From Cycas panzhihuaensis (Eukaryota; Cycadophyta): DNA of 64,000 nt. Where the stretch lies: the NCBI GenBank assembly GCA_023213395.1, contig CM041465.1, positions 151,101,741 through 151,165,740 on the forward strand, in the 5' to 3' direction. The notes beneath the pieces are model-generated. The model ran no database searches. It had not been told where the DNA came from and saw nothing but the letters and a program-made list of their open reading frames with translations. The position numbers and the translations under genes were made by a program. Below, one piece after another: positions 47,284 to 59,420 of the stretch; within the stretch, counting starts at the first letter, position 1, and each line of letters begins with the position of its first letter.

Positions 47284-50064
47284 GTGATTGTTTCCCAGCT
47301 ACCAGGAATGGATACAGACAGGTTGACTTAAGTAGGCTCAGGTATGCTTCTCTCTTTTCATTTGTACTATTTCTTTAGAAAGGTTGACAGAAGTGTTACC
47401 TCATTACATGACTGCTTACTTCATTTGTCTGATCACTTTGCATTTGTTGTCTGGTCATGCTGCTTGTCGTATTGTGAGCCTATGATGACCCAACGGGACT
47501 TATCTTTCCATAATATAGGCATCCCCATGGAACTTTAGGACCCTCCGCGCTGTCTCCACACCACCTCGAGCTTCATTTGATTTGTATGACCCGCTCATGC
47601 CTTGACTTTGAGCTCCTAGAACCTTGTTTCTAGGACCTTTGGCCATTGTTGCTCCTCTTGCCTTTGTACATCTACTTTCTAGACTGTCTTAGCCACCTAG
47701 ACAGGAGGGCTGGCCCCTCCCAGGCCTACCACATCATCTTCCAAGGCTCTTGGAACCCAAATTTTTTCCATTCTGGATTTCTGGTCCCACACCGTTGTAA
47801 ACTTAGCGGTACTACAAAGTTTACCGTGGTACGACTGTTGTAAGTTATTTTTTAAAACTATCATGGCAATTCTCACTTTTCCTGTAAAATTGCCACATGT
47901 CTTCATGTCTAACTCAGCCCTATTTGCACTCTATTCACTTGTTTAGGGCTAGGATGGGTATAAATATTTAAAACCTCATCATTTTACCGCTCTTCGATCA
48001 TTTTTTACTCTTCAACACAATTATTTCCTGCTGTAGTTTCTGTTCATTCTCTCTTCCCTCTATAGGTTCATTTACAGGCCTGCATTTCCTACAACTCTAA
48101 GCCAGGATCCACTTGCAACAACCTTCCTCCGGTTGGGAAGCTTCTCTCCAGGCATTATCAAGCAAGTTTTGGTGTTGTTCTTCTCCAACTCACCCCAACA
48201 AGTGTCTATTTCAGCTGTCTCTTGGGATATCTCCTGCAAAACCTTGCAGGGATCCTCTTCTCTGCTAGTTACAATGGCAGGCCGGCCCTATATCAGCCCA
48301 GCAGGTCCCCCAAACCCTTTTCTCAGGATTTGTGGTATGTTATCTCTATGTTAGACCCATTTCTTGATTTGTCTGCTTACTTTCTTCAGGTTTGATTATA
48401 GCAAAACTTGTCTTTACTAAGTTTGGCTTGTTACTTCCGGGTTTCCACCTTCTCTCTGCCAGTTTTCCTTAAGGGAGTATCAAGAGAAGAACCACAAAGG
48501 TTAGGTGAAGAGAGCAAGGTGGGGGTAGCCCCCACTCAGTCCTACTCTCCAAGGGCAATCCCCTTCCCACCTTTTCTTCTCTTGCTCCATGCTTCTCTTG
48601 GGTTAATAGGGAGTAGGTGAGCCTTAGGCTTGTGCTAGATTATCAGCGTATGTAGCCCCTTACTGCGCTAATTATAGGCCTGTGCGCATCCCATTTGGAC
48701 CCCCGTCATGTCCTTAATATTGTTGGATAACCTTTAAGAATATTGATAAGGGTTTGTACACTGGATTGCTGCCCATAGTAACTCTGCATCTTGACATCTC
48801 TCCAGCACTTTGTCACTTTTATCTTTATATTTCTTGGCTATCATAAGTCATCTTCTACCCTCATCTTACTATGCTAGTGGGTTGTGTGGAGAATCCAATG
48901 GAGGGTTAGCCATCCTGAGGCTTCCCTTCACTTCGTCTTGCTTGATGTACATGTTTCCTTGAGAGAGGATTTTGGAGCTTTTTGTAGTAGTTATTCTCCT
49001 AACATTTTAACATATATATTACCAATATACTTGCATATATATAGTTTCTCTTTTGCATCCCATTCTTGGAAAAGATAAGCCATTGTATGTGCAGGTTGGT
49101 GTGGTGCTTTCTTGCAAAGGTATAAAGCATCTAGATCTGGGTAAGATCTACCGTCTTTTCCCTTTGCTTTATTTGCTTCCTTTCATTCCATTTTCTTTTC
49201 ACAAAGGGAAAGGTATGGAAGCCCCTATCGTTCGTATCAAACTTGGTTATACATCCATCGATTGGTGTGAGGATGTATGTTACGTGTGGGTGAGGTCTCT
49301 CATCAGTTGCTACGCCTTCCGGGTATGCACATCTTTCTTTTGACCCCCCTATTTCCCCTTTCACTTTTATTTAGAATCTATGATCTAGTTAAGTAGATCA
49401 CATGAAAGTAAAAAGGTAAATGGTATTGTCTGTTTGTACTTGTACACTTTCATGTCATATGCTTAACTCATATAGGAAAAGGACGTTATAAGAAATCTCC
49501 TCTTCCCCCTTCCTTTTCCTACAAAACCTAACATACCCTTTTTGGTTCATTCTATTTAGCATCACTTACTTGCATGTGTAGCACTTGTCCCCTTTTCCTT
49601 TCCTGTTTTGCTCCTTGAATCGTTAAAGGAAAACTTGGCTTAAGTGTCTCCCTTTCACTCTTTCTCTCTCTCTCTCTCTTGGTCCTATTTGCTTGACCAA
49701 ATAACCAAGAGAGACCCGGTCACATCTTAGGCTTTTGCCCACCTTATCCACATACGTTTCCCTTTGTCATAGGGAAACTCTTTGAGGATTCCTCTCTTTT
49801 CCTTCTGGCCATCCAAAGGTGGGAGGACCTTCCTCTTAAGTCTATCTGGGCTACCCCCTATATGTACTCTCCCTTTCAGATTAAGGGCTACTTTAAAGTA
49901 GTTGGGTGCCATTCGCAGGTCCCGATCTCGCACTCCGACATATGAGGCGCCCTGCGTGGTACTTTCTTTGCTTTTAGGATTTCGCCCAAACCATCGATAC
50001 CATCATTGACCACCATTACTCCTATCGAGCAGAGTGATTATCCTGTAGACGCACATCCAGTGAT
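47284..50064 (+). mobile_element. solo LTR, 2771 bp (47289-50059), with perfect GTGAT duplication, inside the TR3 leader
   Basis: TGTTTCCC...CACATCCA flanked by GTGAT at 47284-47288 and 50060-50064, a perfect five-base target duplication with no interior element. It therefore arose by LTR-LTR recombination. A TATA box (TATAAATAT, 47959-47967) about 670 bases in marks the + orientation and implies about 2 kb of R-U5 downstream, unusually long. A CT run (about 49666-49680) forms a small inverted repeat with ACCAAGAGAGA downstream. Related to 17-2592 but with many differences. The open frames inside are not shared between copies. Confidence 0.93.
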
Positions 50065-52344
50065 CAATATACTCTTCTTCTTTTAATGAACCAAAAACAA
50101 GTGCTAATATGCAATTTAATGCTTCTAGATTGATATACTTTTGTAAGAAAAATAGGGGGCTATGTGCTCTTTTGATTGTAATGCAAAGTAACAAGGAAAT
50201 CCTTAATACTTGAATGTTATTTAACTTTCAAAATATTTGATTGAACTTTTGAGGTAAATAACTAATCAATAAACCTTGAAATTAAGCTTTTACAAAATTC
50301 AAACTAAAAAAAGGCTAAAGCTTTTGATAACGAATAACTTCTTAACTAATATGCAAGTCAATGCTATTGAAATTTCAGTGCTAAAGAGTCCCTGTATAAG
50401 AAGAAAAATAACTATATGAAAATTATAAATTTTGAATAGAAACTATGCTTAAAGTGATTAAAAATGCCAAAAAACTATTTATATTTGTTTGATAATATAA
50501 AAAGTAAAATAAAATCAAGGTAGATAACCCATTTGATGTTTTGTTACACTTATATTTCTTGAAGCTTAAAGAGTTGAAACTGATGTCAGTTAGCTGTAAA
50601 ATAGCTTATAATATATATGAAAGGATAACAATAACTCCAAGAAACTAATTAGCAATAAATAATGCTTAAATATAATTATTTGAAATGAAGAAATGCTTAA
50701 AAATATTACTAAATAAGCCTATTTAGGGTTGAACTAGAACCTCAACTTGAGTAGCTTCAAAGTCCTATAAAATGATGTTAAAACACATTAAAAATGATTC
50801 CAACATAAAGTGCTCTAAAATATATTTACGACGGTTCTGAAATCGGAGCTAAAATGATTAAGTTATTATAAAAATCGTGATTAGACCTCTTTATGGCTAA
50901 TAGAATAAATGCTAAAAAATGTTAGTCATTTTGATTGATTAAAACTCAATTGAAATAGACTCAAATCAGACAAGTGATAGCACCACACTAAAGATCTCTT
51001 AAATATGGTTCTAATGAGACCAGTTTTATTGAAATCTGATACTCTAAGGATAAGTTATAATGAAAAGTGCTGTGGGTCCTCTTTAGGTGAAAACACAATG
51101 AAAAATTTTAATAAAGTAAATAAGCCCCTTTTTAAAATAGAGAGCACAGTCATATAGATCAATTATAAACCACAACTTAGTCTCTACAAAGGTTACAAAC
51201 TTTAAATAGTTTGGAATAAGCTTTGTCAACTTCTTGAAACGAGTCAAAGTCAAAAATATCTTAAAAAGTGAAAAATACCTCTTAATAAAGCTTAAATGGA
51301 TGAGATGATATGGATGAAAAGGGACCGGGGGCCAAACGAAGGGGGCTAATACCCTATAAACCTCCTGGATTTCAAAAGTTATTAATAAAGATTAAATTTT
51401 ATAACCTTAATCAATGGTTATAATATAAATCAAATAAATTTTAATAAATCAATATATAAAAAATGATATTAAATGTCACGCATTCACGTGACTCACCTTA
51501 AACATAGAGGCAAAGAACAGAGGAATATATCACATAAAGCTGATTGATCTCACACTAAGGGTAGGGGTGCAAACATCTCCTTCATCAAATTGATCAAGAA
51601 TAATCACCAAAAACACAAAGAAAAGAGTGTATTTAACATAGAAAGGAGGGTGTTGTAGAATGGAAAGAAATGGTCTGATGTTGAGAATGGAGGTAATTTC
51701 AAGTAGAATGAGCACTAAAAAATAATCGAAATTCATCAATCTTATACACAAATGAGAGGTGCCTAGATACATAGACTCGATTCACAAAAATATTTCAAAA
51801 AATGCTTGATATAAATGAAAAAAATAAAGGAAAATAATGAGAAACTTAGGCAAGGAGGTTCACTTGACTCAAACTCTCCATAGAGGGCATAGTTTCTCAT
51901 GAGATTTTAGGGGTAGCTGGGTATGCCAGATAACCATATGTTGGTGAAATTTTATGATGAATGATTACTTGTAGACTTAGAATGAAGCAACATAGCAAAA
52001 AGAGTAAAGAATAGGTATCTAGAGACTCTGAGCAAGATTTCTCCCTGTATAAGTGATGAAATCGAGTACAGTTTCTTCTGATGGCTAGAGGATTCAATTG
52101 CAAATAGAATGAGTAGTCATGTGTAATAGTTCTGAGCAACATGGGAGCCATAATCACTAGTTCTAAAGTGGCTATGAATGGTTCGAAAAAGTAAAAAATT
52201 GAAACAAATGTAATATAAACAAAATATTAACAAATATAAAAGATTTTTTCTATAGTTTTAATGTCTTCAACTAATAATATCATTCACATACCAAAAATAG
52301 GTGTGACAAGTTGTTGTGAGACTCTCAGATCTAAATAACACTCA
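50065..52344 (-). other. TR3 leader (noncoding)
   Basis: Together with 47164-47283 this is the leader between TR3 PBS and gag, about 2.4 kb. No coding blocks. Segments resemble the element E leader (for example GAACTAGAACCTCAACTT-G near 50733 and the AGATTTCTCC block near 52035). Confidence 0.65.
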
Positions 52345-52357
52345 CTCAGATACTAAA

Positions 52358-52690
52358 TATTAGAAAGTAAATAGAGTGCAAAGTTAAGCAGGTATGCACA
52401 AATCAATCCATATTATGAATCATAGGCCAAAGTACATACCATTCAAGCCATTGTATGAGAGTATACATCAAATCTCCAAAGTTGGTGGTGTCAAAAGACA
52501 TCAGGGTTATGCACCCTATAGAATATATAGTTATGAGGGAGGAGGGAAACCTCCTTAACCTCTAAAATTCAAACAATAATAAAATAATATGTAACTCAAT
52601 ATAAAATTAAACACACCTAACTTACCCTTAACATATGTACACTCATATGTGTCTAAGATGGGAGTAGAGTGATGAATATTAACCCCAACA
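52358..52690 (-). repeat. TR3 5' LTR
   Basis: TATTAGAAAG...TAACCCCAACA on +, 333 bp. Hairpin GGTGTC-AAAA-GACATC at 52487-52502 (one mismatch), next to AGGGT-TATGC-ACCCT. Confidence 0.85.
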
Positions 52691-52695
52691 AATGC

Positions 52696-54702
52696 CATGT
52701 AGAGGATACTGTAAAGATACAACTCTCCAGATCAATGATTACATACCCATAAGTGGAGTGGATACAATTTTGGGAATCTAATGGCTACAAACATTGGGAA
52801 ACATTGTTACCAACTATATGTCAAGAATTATATGTTTTTGATAAAAAGGATGTAAATATCGACTCCAAGCCCTAACCACACCTCTAATTCAACTTGTATC
52901 ATCTCACAAGATGGAAAAAATTTTAAACAAGAATTTGCAAGCGTACATAATGTCATATTATAAAGTAGAAATAGAAGGCATTCCCCCATAGATGCAGACA
53001 ATCTTAGAAGAACATCAAAGAGGTTTTGAAGAACCCCAAGGACTGCCACCGAAAAGAAAATTAGAACATGCAATAGACCTTATCCCTAGAGCAATACCAG
53101 TTAACATTCCTCCATATAAATATCCTTATCATCTTAGCAAGGAAATTGAAAAAATCACAAAATAACTATTACTCCAAGGCATAGTAGTGAAAAGCATGAG
53201 TTTATTCACCTCTCCAGTGGTGGTCAATCTAAAGAAGGATAGATCTTACAAAATGCGTGTGAACTATCGCAGCCTGAATAAATTGACCATAAAGAATTAG
53301 TATCCTATCCCAAGGATTGAATATTTATTAGATGAATTACATGGAGTCTGATACTTTTCAAAAATAGATTTGTGCTCAGGATACTACCAAATAAGAGTCA
53401 AAGAAGAAGATGTCTACAAAACTACATTCAGTATGCATGAAGGGTTGTTTGAATTCGGGGTTATTCCTTTCGACTTAATAAATGCTCTAATTACTTTCCA
53501 AATCATAATGAATTTAATATTAAAACATGTTCTAAGAAAATTTATGCTGGTGTTCTTTAATGATATCTTAATCTATAACAGAACATGGGAAGAACATATG
53601 GAACATATAAAAGCATTTCTACTCATACTTAGGAAAGCACAACTATTTATAAATAAGAAAAAGTATTCTTTCGTAAAAGAGGAATTAGAGTATCTGGGCC
53701 ACATTATCACAAGTGAAGGAATCAAAATTGATCCAAAAAAGGCCCAAGCAATTATAAATTGGCCAACTCTGAAGAATATCACATGAGTAAGAAGTTTTTG
53801 GGCACAACAATATTTCTAAGAAAGTTCATAAAAGGGTATGCACACATAGCATCGCCACTAATAGACTTAACCAAAAAGGATGTATTCCGATAGAACTTAA
53901 GAGCAAAAGGAGCATTTTAAGAATTAAAATAAGAAATGATCACAACTCCAGTATTGGCCTTACCAAATTTCACTCAACCGTTCACATTAGAATGTGATGC
54001 TTTAGGTTTTAGAATAGGAGTAGTTTTGTTACAGGGAGGAAGGCCTATAGCTTATGAAAGATGGAAGTTAAATAATAGGAAAAAAAATGAAACCAATATA
54101 TAACAAAGAGATGCTAACTATTATGCACACAACATACTAATAGAGGTAATATTATTAGGGGGTAGATTTATGGTCAAAACTGATCATGACAGCTTGAAGT
54201 ACTTTTTGAATCAAAAGGCATTATCTAATGAGCAATAAAAGTGGGTCAGCAAGTTGTAGACCTTCAACTTCACCATAGAATATAAAAAGAGGAAAGAAAA
54301 CCTAATAGCAAATGCTCTATCTAGACTGTGAGAGGAAGGAAAGATTGAAGCCTTAGCTAATTCAATGATAATAACAACTCCAAAATAGATAAAAGAGTTA
54401 GCAAAGGAATATAAAGACGATAAGATATCATAAGAAATAAGTAGAGCAATTCACGGAACAAGGAGAATTAATTACAAGGAAAGGAAAAATATTTGTTCTA
54501 AAGGCAAGTAAAGTAAAAGAAGCACTACTTCAAGAAGCTCACTCAACTCTAGTTTTAGGACATTAAGGGATGGATAAGACTTACAGAAGGCTTTGAAGTT
54601 TGTTTTACTAAAAATGGTTAAAATTTGACATCCTTCAATTTGTATCAGAATGTGATACATGTCAAATGAATAAGATTGAATTTGTGAAAACCCATGGGTT
54701 GC
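52696..54702 (+). pseudogene. Gypsy1 protease end, RT, RNase H and integrase N-terminus (broken)
   Basis: Resumes the protease (SGVDTILGI then WLQTLG near 52755-52800; family D-ILGM-WL). RT runs from about 53080: SLFTSPVVVNLKKD, MRVNYRSLNKLT, FSKIDLCSGYYQI, then an open stretch (53370-53786) with the catalytic site reading VFFNDIL at 53550-53570. The family VFFDDIL has lost its first Asp by GAT to AAT (53559-53561), a G to A change typical of methylated-DNA decay. RT ends with LEYLGHIIT. RNase H has LECDALGFRIGVVLLQ (53990) and DHDSLKYFLNQK (54185). The integrase zinc finger ends with CDTCQMNK (about 54655), and the frame is cut by Gypsy2 at 54703, continuing at 61813. Many stops outside the central open stretch. 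Confidence 0.92.
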
Positions 54703-55048
54703 TATAACATAACACCACCTTTCCTTAGCATTAGTGAGTGGGAGCCACCAGCAAGTTAGGATTAAGGTGTTTATTAAGATGTGTGTATGGACTGCTAATC
54801 GGTCCAATAAGATGTAAGGCCGCTAGGGCCACCAATAGAATCATAAGGATGAAGACCCTTACTTGTGTATTTAAAAGGTTAAATCACTTATACTATTATC
54901 GAATATGGTATCTTCAAAGAGTAAGTACTTCAGTACTCATTTTTGTTATTCACTATTTATGATCTACTTGCACACTTACATTATTTTGGCTTCATTTTCT
55001 ACTAATTTTCATACCTACAAGTCTAGTTTTATGAGAAGGAACAATCCA
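54703..55048 (+). repeat. Gypsy2 5' LTR
   Basis: TATAACATAACACC...GAACAATCCA. The first two bases TA instead of TG are shared by both LTRs, so the variant predates or accompanied insertion. Confidence 0.93.
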
Positions 55049-55050
55049 AG

Positions 55051-55062
55051 TGGTATCAGAGC
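55051..55062 (+). promoter_or_regulatory. Gypsy2 primer-binding site
   Basis: TGGTATCAGAGC, two bases after the LTR; exact initiator-Met tRNA complement of 12 bases. Confidence 0.95.
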
Positions 55063-56345
55063 TGCGTCGTGATCGTGGGAAGCTGCCCAGAAAAGTTTTT
55101 TTTTTTTCTTCCTGTATGGTTGAGTACTCTCTCTACCTAGGTAGAGATTGAGGAAAGACCTTCACATAGTACTCTCTCCAAAGAGTTTGAGGAACGATAG
55201 TAGGATAAATTAGAGGTTGTGAAGTGAAGGGGAATTTCTTCCTTTAGGTAACACAAGCGATTTATTTCTTTTGCTTTCAATTCAATTTTTAGTTTTCTTT
55301 TTTTACATTGAGTTATATTCCAAGGGTAGATAACACCGCTGGGCAACTACCCTTTATTTCCCCTCCCACCTCTTCTTCTTAGGTAGATAACACTCCTGGG
55401 CAGCTACCCAAGTAGTTAGGTAGAGACCCTGTACTGGGGGTCTTTAAATATCACAGGGATCTGTCATTCTGGCTAAGCACATCGTGCCTTTTCTACCTCT
55501 TGTATGAAAGACTAGAGATAACACTCCTGAAACAAGCCCTAGACAGAACCTGGCTACGGAGGTGTGCCTCCACGTACCTTTGGGTATATAGGAGGATCCC
55601 TTTAGGATCCCAAAACCCTCCCACCCTCCCTAGTACAGGTAAACTATCGACTGCTGAAGTCTTGTAGTGCAGTGGTTAGTGCCATGAAGTTACCTGCCCC
55701 GAACTTGTGCATCAAAAGTTTATTGGCAGGCCTATAAGACCAAGCACACCTCAACTTTCAATAGGTAGGATACATTTGATCATTCCCACCCTACTTCCCC
55801 TGCCCTAGTCTTAATTAAGATCAGAAGACACTTACTGACTGAATTTAAAACTTGTCAAAATAGTCAAGCTTCCAAGACCGAAAAAAAAAGGAAAAAAGAA
55901 AAAGAAGAAAAAAAAAGAAATAATAATAACAATAATTCTACTTAACTATTACTTGGTGTAGAAAGGAAAAAAAATACACTTATAACTCATATACCTCAAT
56001 TTAATCAGCATATCATAAGGGTCATTTTGCACTAGGTTAGTTTATACCCCCAATTTTTACTCTTTTTAGTACCCGGGCTACTAGTGAGCCCCACCATTTC
56101 AAATTTACCTTAAAACTCATACACCCCATTTTCATGGGTTTTTGTGCTCTTTCTAGTGGGCCAAATATCTTGCTTATGTAATATGGGGTCAACAGGCTAT
56201 AGACACCCCACTTCCCCTTAGTTTCCCCTTCTTTTCTTATAACAACTCCCTATTCTTATATCTCATTCTTTCTTACTCTGCCCTACTTCGTTTATTTCTC
56301 TTCTCTCCACTTGTTCCCACTTCTTTAATCCCTTTCTTAAGCTCC
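55063..56345 (+). other. Gypsy2 leader with palindrome and repeated stem-loops
   Basis: No coding blocks. Contains the perfect 16-base palindrome CTCTACCTAGGTAGAG (55131-55146) and two copies of a stem-loop, GGGTAG...CTACCC (55324-55352) and AGGTAG...CTACCC (55381-55409), whose sequence is otherwise nearly repeated (ATAACAC-CCTGGGCA). A poly-purine stretch lies at 55878-55922. Such structures lie where packaging or dimer signals occur in retroelement leaders; that role is inference. Confidence 0.7.
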
Positions 56346-57690
56346 AATGGTAAAAACTCAAATAGAGAAAATTTTTGAGTTGACCAATGACTTGTCTAAT
56401 TTCAAAACAGAGGTCAATGATGGACTCAACGGCATGCCTACCAAATCTGACCTGGATGACACTAGGTAAGAGATTCTCATTCAGCTTCAACAGTTGTTAC
56501 CACCTCAACTCCAAAGCACAAGAACTTCTAACTCAACTGGAAACCAACCTCCCCCTTTTCAAGGAAGCAATATAGGAGGTTCTCCACCAACAACCTTTTT
56601 TCCACCATAAAATCAACATTCCTACCTTTGATCTAGATGTGAATAAAGAGTACACTCGAAGCTGGATTAACAAGTTAGAATCCTACTTCACTCTTCACCT
56701 GATGTCAAAATATGACCAAATGTTACACACTTCCATTTACTTAGATGGTCGAGCTTACCATTGGTTTAACTGGTGGAAGCAAGAATATCCCTCTCACTTC
56801 ACTAGTTGTTTCTTTGAATAATATGAAGATACATGGAGTCAATCTTTCTTCACACAACTCACTCATCTTAAGCAAACCTCAATTGTAGAGGCTTACACAG
56901 ATGAATTTCAAGCCTTATATAATCACATGCCACAAAGCTAAAACTTGGACAAACAAACCATGATTGATATTTATGTGGTAGGACTCCAAGACCGTATTCA
57001 GATGAGATTAAAGATAATGGCAATCTATTCCCTTAAGGAAGCTTTCAAGTGGGCCCATGTAGTAAAAGCTGAGTTTGTAGTAGACAGACCCTCAACTATT
57101 CATTAGGATAATTCTTGGTCCTCACGCACTCGACAGTTAGACTTCCAGGAATGTTGACCTCGATTTGATGATGCCTCTCACCCTCAAGCTGATTTCATAT
57201 GTCCTCGGCCACGACATGATGATTCCACCTGCCCATCTATTGATTGTCAGAATGATGACACATCCACCAAAAGTGTCCAAATTTCTCAAATCGAAGCACA
57301 ACGCCGACTAGAGGCTGGCCTTTGTATGCAATGTGTAGAAAAGTGGACTTTCATACATGGTCACTTTTGCAAAGAGCAGTGTATGGTTTTCTTCATCGAC
57401 CTATCCCTCTCCCCTGATGATCCCTCTGACTTTGACTCTGACCATGAGGATGATGATGAAACCCATGATGAACCTACACCAAACCCCCACCTTGAAGTAT
57501 TTATATATGTTGTTACCACCTCCTCCTGCCCTGAACCCCTAAGAGTTAAAGGCATCCTCTGTAAGACTCCAATATCTATCTTGATCGATGGTGACATGTC
57601 ACTTAACTTCATTGATATTTTGATAGCCAGACAACTCAACCTATATATTGTACCAGAAACTCCATTGTACAGGTGTTATTAAAACCTCCA
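56346..57690 (+). pseudogene. Gypsy2 gag and protease (broken)
   Basis: From the ATG at 56346 (MVKTQIEKIFELTNDLSNFK) the gag begins with a coiled-coil-like segment, then a linker with PPPFQGSN. After a frameshift near 56600 comes the core: RSWINKLESYFTLH (56659), RAYHWFNWWKQ (56752), LTHLKQTSIVEAYTDEFQAL, and MIDIYVVGLQDRIQM (family F--GL---I). A zinc finger CMQCVEKWTFIHGHFC (C-x2-C-x8-H-x2-C as seen) is at about 57327-57374. An Asp-rich segment follows (57418-57475), then the protease, where ILIDGDMSLNFID (57575-57615) stands in place of ILIDSGAT-NFI, so the active-site Ser-Gly is altered. In-frame stops occur at about 56466, 56819, 56939, 57102 and 57154. Confidence 0.88.
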
Positions 57691-59420
57691 AGTCTAAATT
57701 AGCTCATACTTTTTGGTATCAGATTTCTATGTCTTATTAATAGGAGGACCCGATGCTATCTTGGGGATTCAATGGTTGCAAACACTAGGGATCTATAGCA
57801 TGAACAATTCACCTACAAATCCATTCATTGCCTTCAAAGACCACATGGGTCAAAATCACAAAATTTACGGAATGGAATCCTCCCTTGACCAAGTGGTCTC
57901 TCCTGAACTTATGAAACACCATCTTCAATCTCACCTAGGGTATATAGTCTATCTCAATAATATTCAAATCACACCATAAATTCATCCATGCATCCAAGAT
58001 GTCATTACCCAATATGAACAAGTATTTGTCTCTCTGCTAGCCACTACCCCTCCCGACTATAGTTTCTATCATACAATTGACCTCCAATCTAACCATGACC
58101 CTATAAACCTTCAACTTTACCGTAACTCATACTTCCAAAAGAATGAAATTGAGAAACTCACAAACGAGCTCCTCAACATGGGCATAATCCAACTAAGTAA
58201 AAGCCCTTATACAGCCCCAATTGTCTTAGTTAGGAAGAAGGATGGCTCCTTTCACCTTTGCATTGACTATAGGGAATTAAATAAGATTACCATTAAAAAT
58301 AAGTTCCCCACCCCTCGCATAGATGACATGCTGGATGAAATCCATGGTGCAACCATTTTTTCTAAGTTAGACCTCCAATCTGGGTACTACCAAATCCCAA
58401 TTGCCCCACAAGATTGCCATAAGATAGCATTTCATACATATCATAGCCATTTTGAGTTTCATGCAATACCTTGACAACCTTCTAAGATCTCATGAATAAA
58501 ATCTTTGGTCCCTACCTTCAAAAATTAGGTCATAGTTTTCTTCGATGACATTCTTATTTATAGTGCCTTCTTGAATTACCATATCCAACACCTAGAAATT
58601 GTTCTCCAAATATTAAAAACCACCAACTCTATGTAAAACTACCTAGGTATGAGTTTGGACAATCAGAACTCAATTATTTGGGTCACATATGTTGGGTAAT
58701 GTGACAAGAATGGTTGGAGGCTTAAATTTTGGTATGTTGGCAGTACAGGTTCCCAACCAACCCTTCTTCGGGGGGTTCCAAGAAGGGCGGGATCCCCCCT
58801 TGGCCAGGGGGATCTAAGGGTGGTGGAACGCCCCCTGCTAAGAGGAGGTTTAGGGGTGATAGCTCCCAACCTAAAAAATTAGCAATGGAAACTATATTAA
58901 ATTGTAAAGAGAATCAAGGTCGTTCAATAAAAATACCCTAGATTCTACGGTCCAGATTTGTGCCTTGTATGACTCTCTCATATAGTCTATTTTAGGGCAT
59001 ATTTCATTATGTTGAGGTTGTTTAATGTACTGTGAGGAGTTGGATGGCTGGTTGTTGTTGCTATAAGCACTCTACTACAGGATTATGTACATTTCCTCCA
59101 TTCTGTGATAATAAAGATCGATACCTTTCCTGTGTGGATGTTTCCCTAGTACACTACTTGGGTTTTACCATGTTATATCGGGTGTATTTATGTGCTTGGC
59201 TTTCTTGTTTAATTTATTTATTTTATCTCTGGTTTAAGAACTTGCATGTAATATTTAGTTTCAATTTCTGTAACCAGTTACAAGAATAGGTTAGATCTTG
59301 GTAGTGGTTTAAGGGTTGGGACCTTGTATTCTCAACAACATCATATCATCAGAAGGGGTATGCATAGACCCTAATAAAATATTAGTCATCACAATGTGGC
59401 TAACACCTACCACTCTCACC
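57690..59420 (+). pseudogene. Gypsy2 RT (broken by frameshift and a solo LTR)
   Basis: The end of protease, with LLIGGPDAILGIQWLQTLG (about 57728-57790), passes into RT. The best stretch is open at 58178-58474: SPYTAPIVLVRKKDGSFHLC, DYRELNKITIKNKFPTPRID, SKLDLQSGYYQI, ending FEFHAIP and a stop. After a frameshift the catalytic VFFDDILIYS is intact at 58535-58564. The LNYLGHI block ends at 58689, where the solo LTR is inserted, and SEGV...DPNK resumes at about 59350. RT makes cDNA from element RNA using the tRNA primer. The enzyme is inactive because of the stop, shifts and insertion, though both catalytic Asp codons survive. Confidence 0.9.
58690..59340 (+). mobile_element. solo LTR, 651 bp, inside Gypsy2 RT
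   Basis: TGTTGGGTAATG...TCTCAACAACA, with short inverted ends TGTTG/CAACA, flanked by ACATA (58685-58689) and TCATA (59341-59345), a five-base duplication with one mismatch. Excising it rejoins the RT reading frame. No interior remains, so it is a solo LTR. A GC-rich segment at 58761-58818 forms two hairpins: CCCTTCTT/AAGAAGGG and GATCCCCC/GGGGGATC. The strand is not certain. Confidence 0.88.

Larger units (their letters stand above)
46130..52690 (-). mobile_element. TR3: second gag-only element of the E family, minus strand, inside Gypsy1 protease
   Basis: LTRs at 46130-46447 and 52358-52690 are clearly related to those of element E (shared GTGTCAAAAGACA hairpin, GGAGGGAAACCTCCT block and AACATTAA-CC end). 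The minus strand order is 5' LTR at right, a decayed PBS (CTCAGATACTA on +, 52345-52355), a long leader, gag (47163 to 46531), a polypurine tract (reverse complement of 46448-46459) and the 3' LTR. The flanks AACGT (46125-46129) and AATGC (52691-52695) match at three of five bases, with both changes C/T. More decisively, the Gypsy1 protease frame resumes across the gap. Without the nested solo LTR it is about 3.8 kb. Confidence 0.88.

Noticed and set aside
48133-48620. Open frames within the 2.77-kb solo LTR
   Set aside because: Not shared with the related LTR and no domain; chance frames.
55660-55735. tRNA-like wording (GTGGTTAGTGCC ... CCCGAACTTG)
   Set aside because: No foldable cloverleaf and no proper B box seen; part of the Gypsy2 leader.
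57361-57639. 92-codon minus-strand frame, Ser-rich
   Set aside because: Antisense of the Asp-rich gag/protease segment of Gypsy2 (GAT/GAC repeats read as ATC/GTC and TCA).
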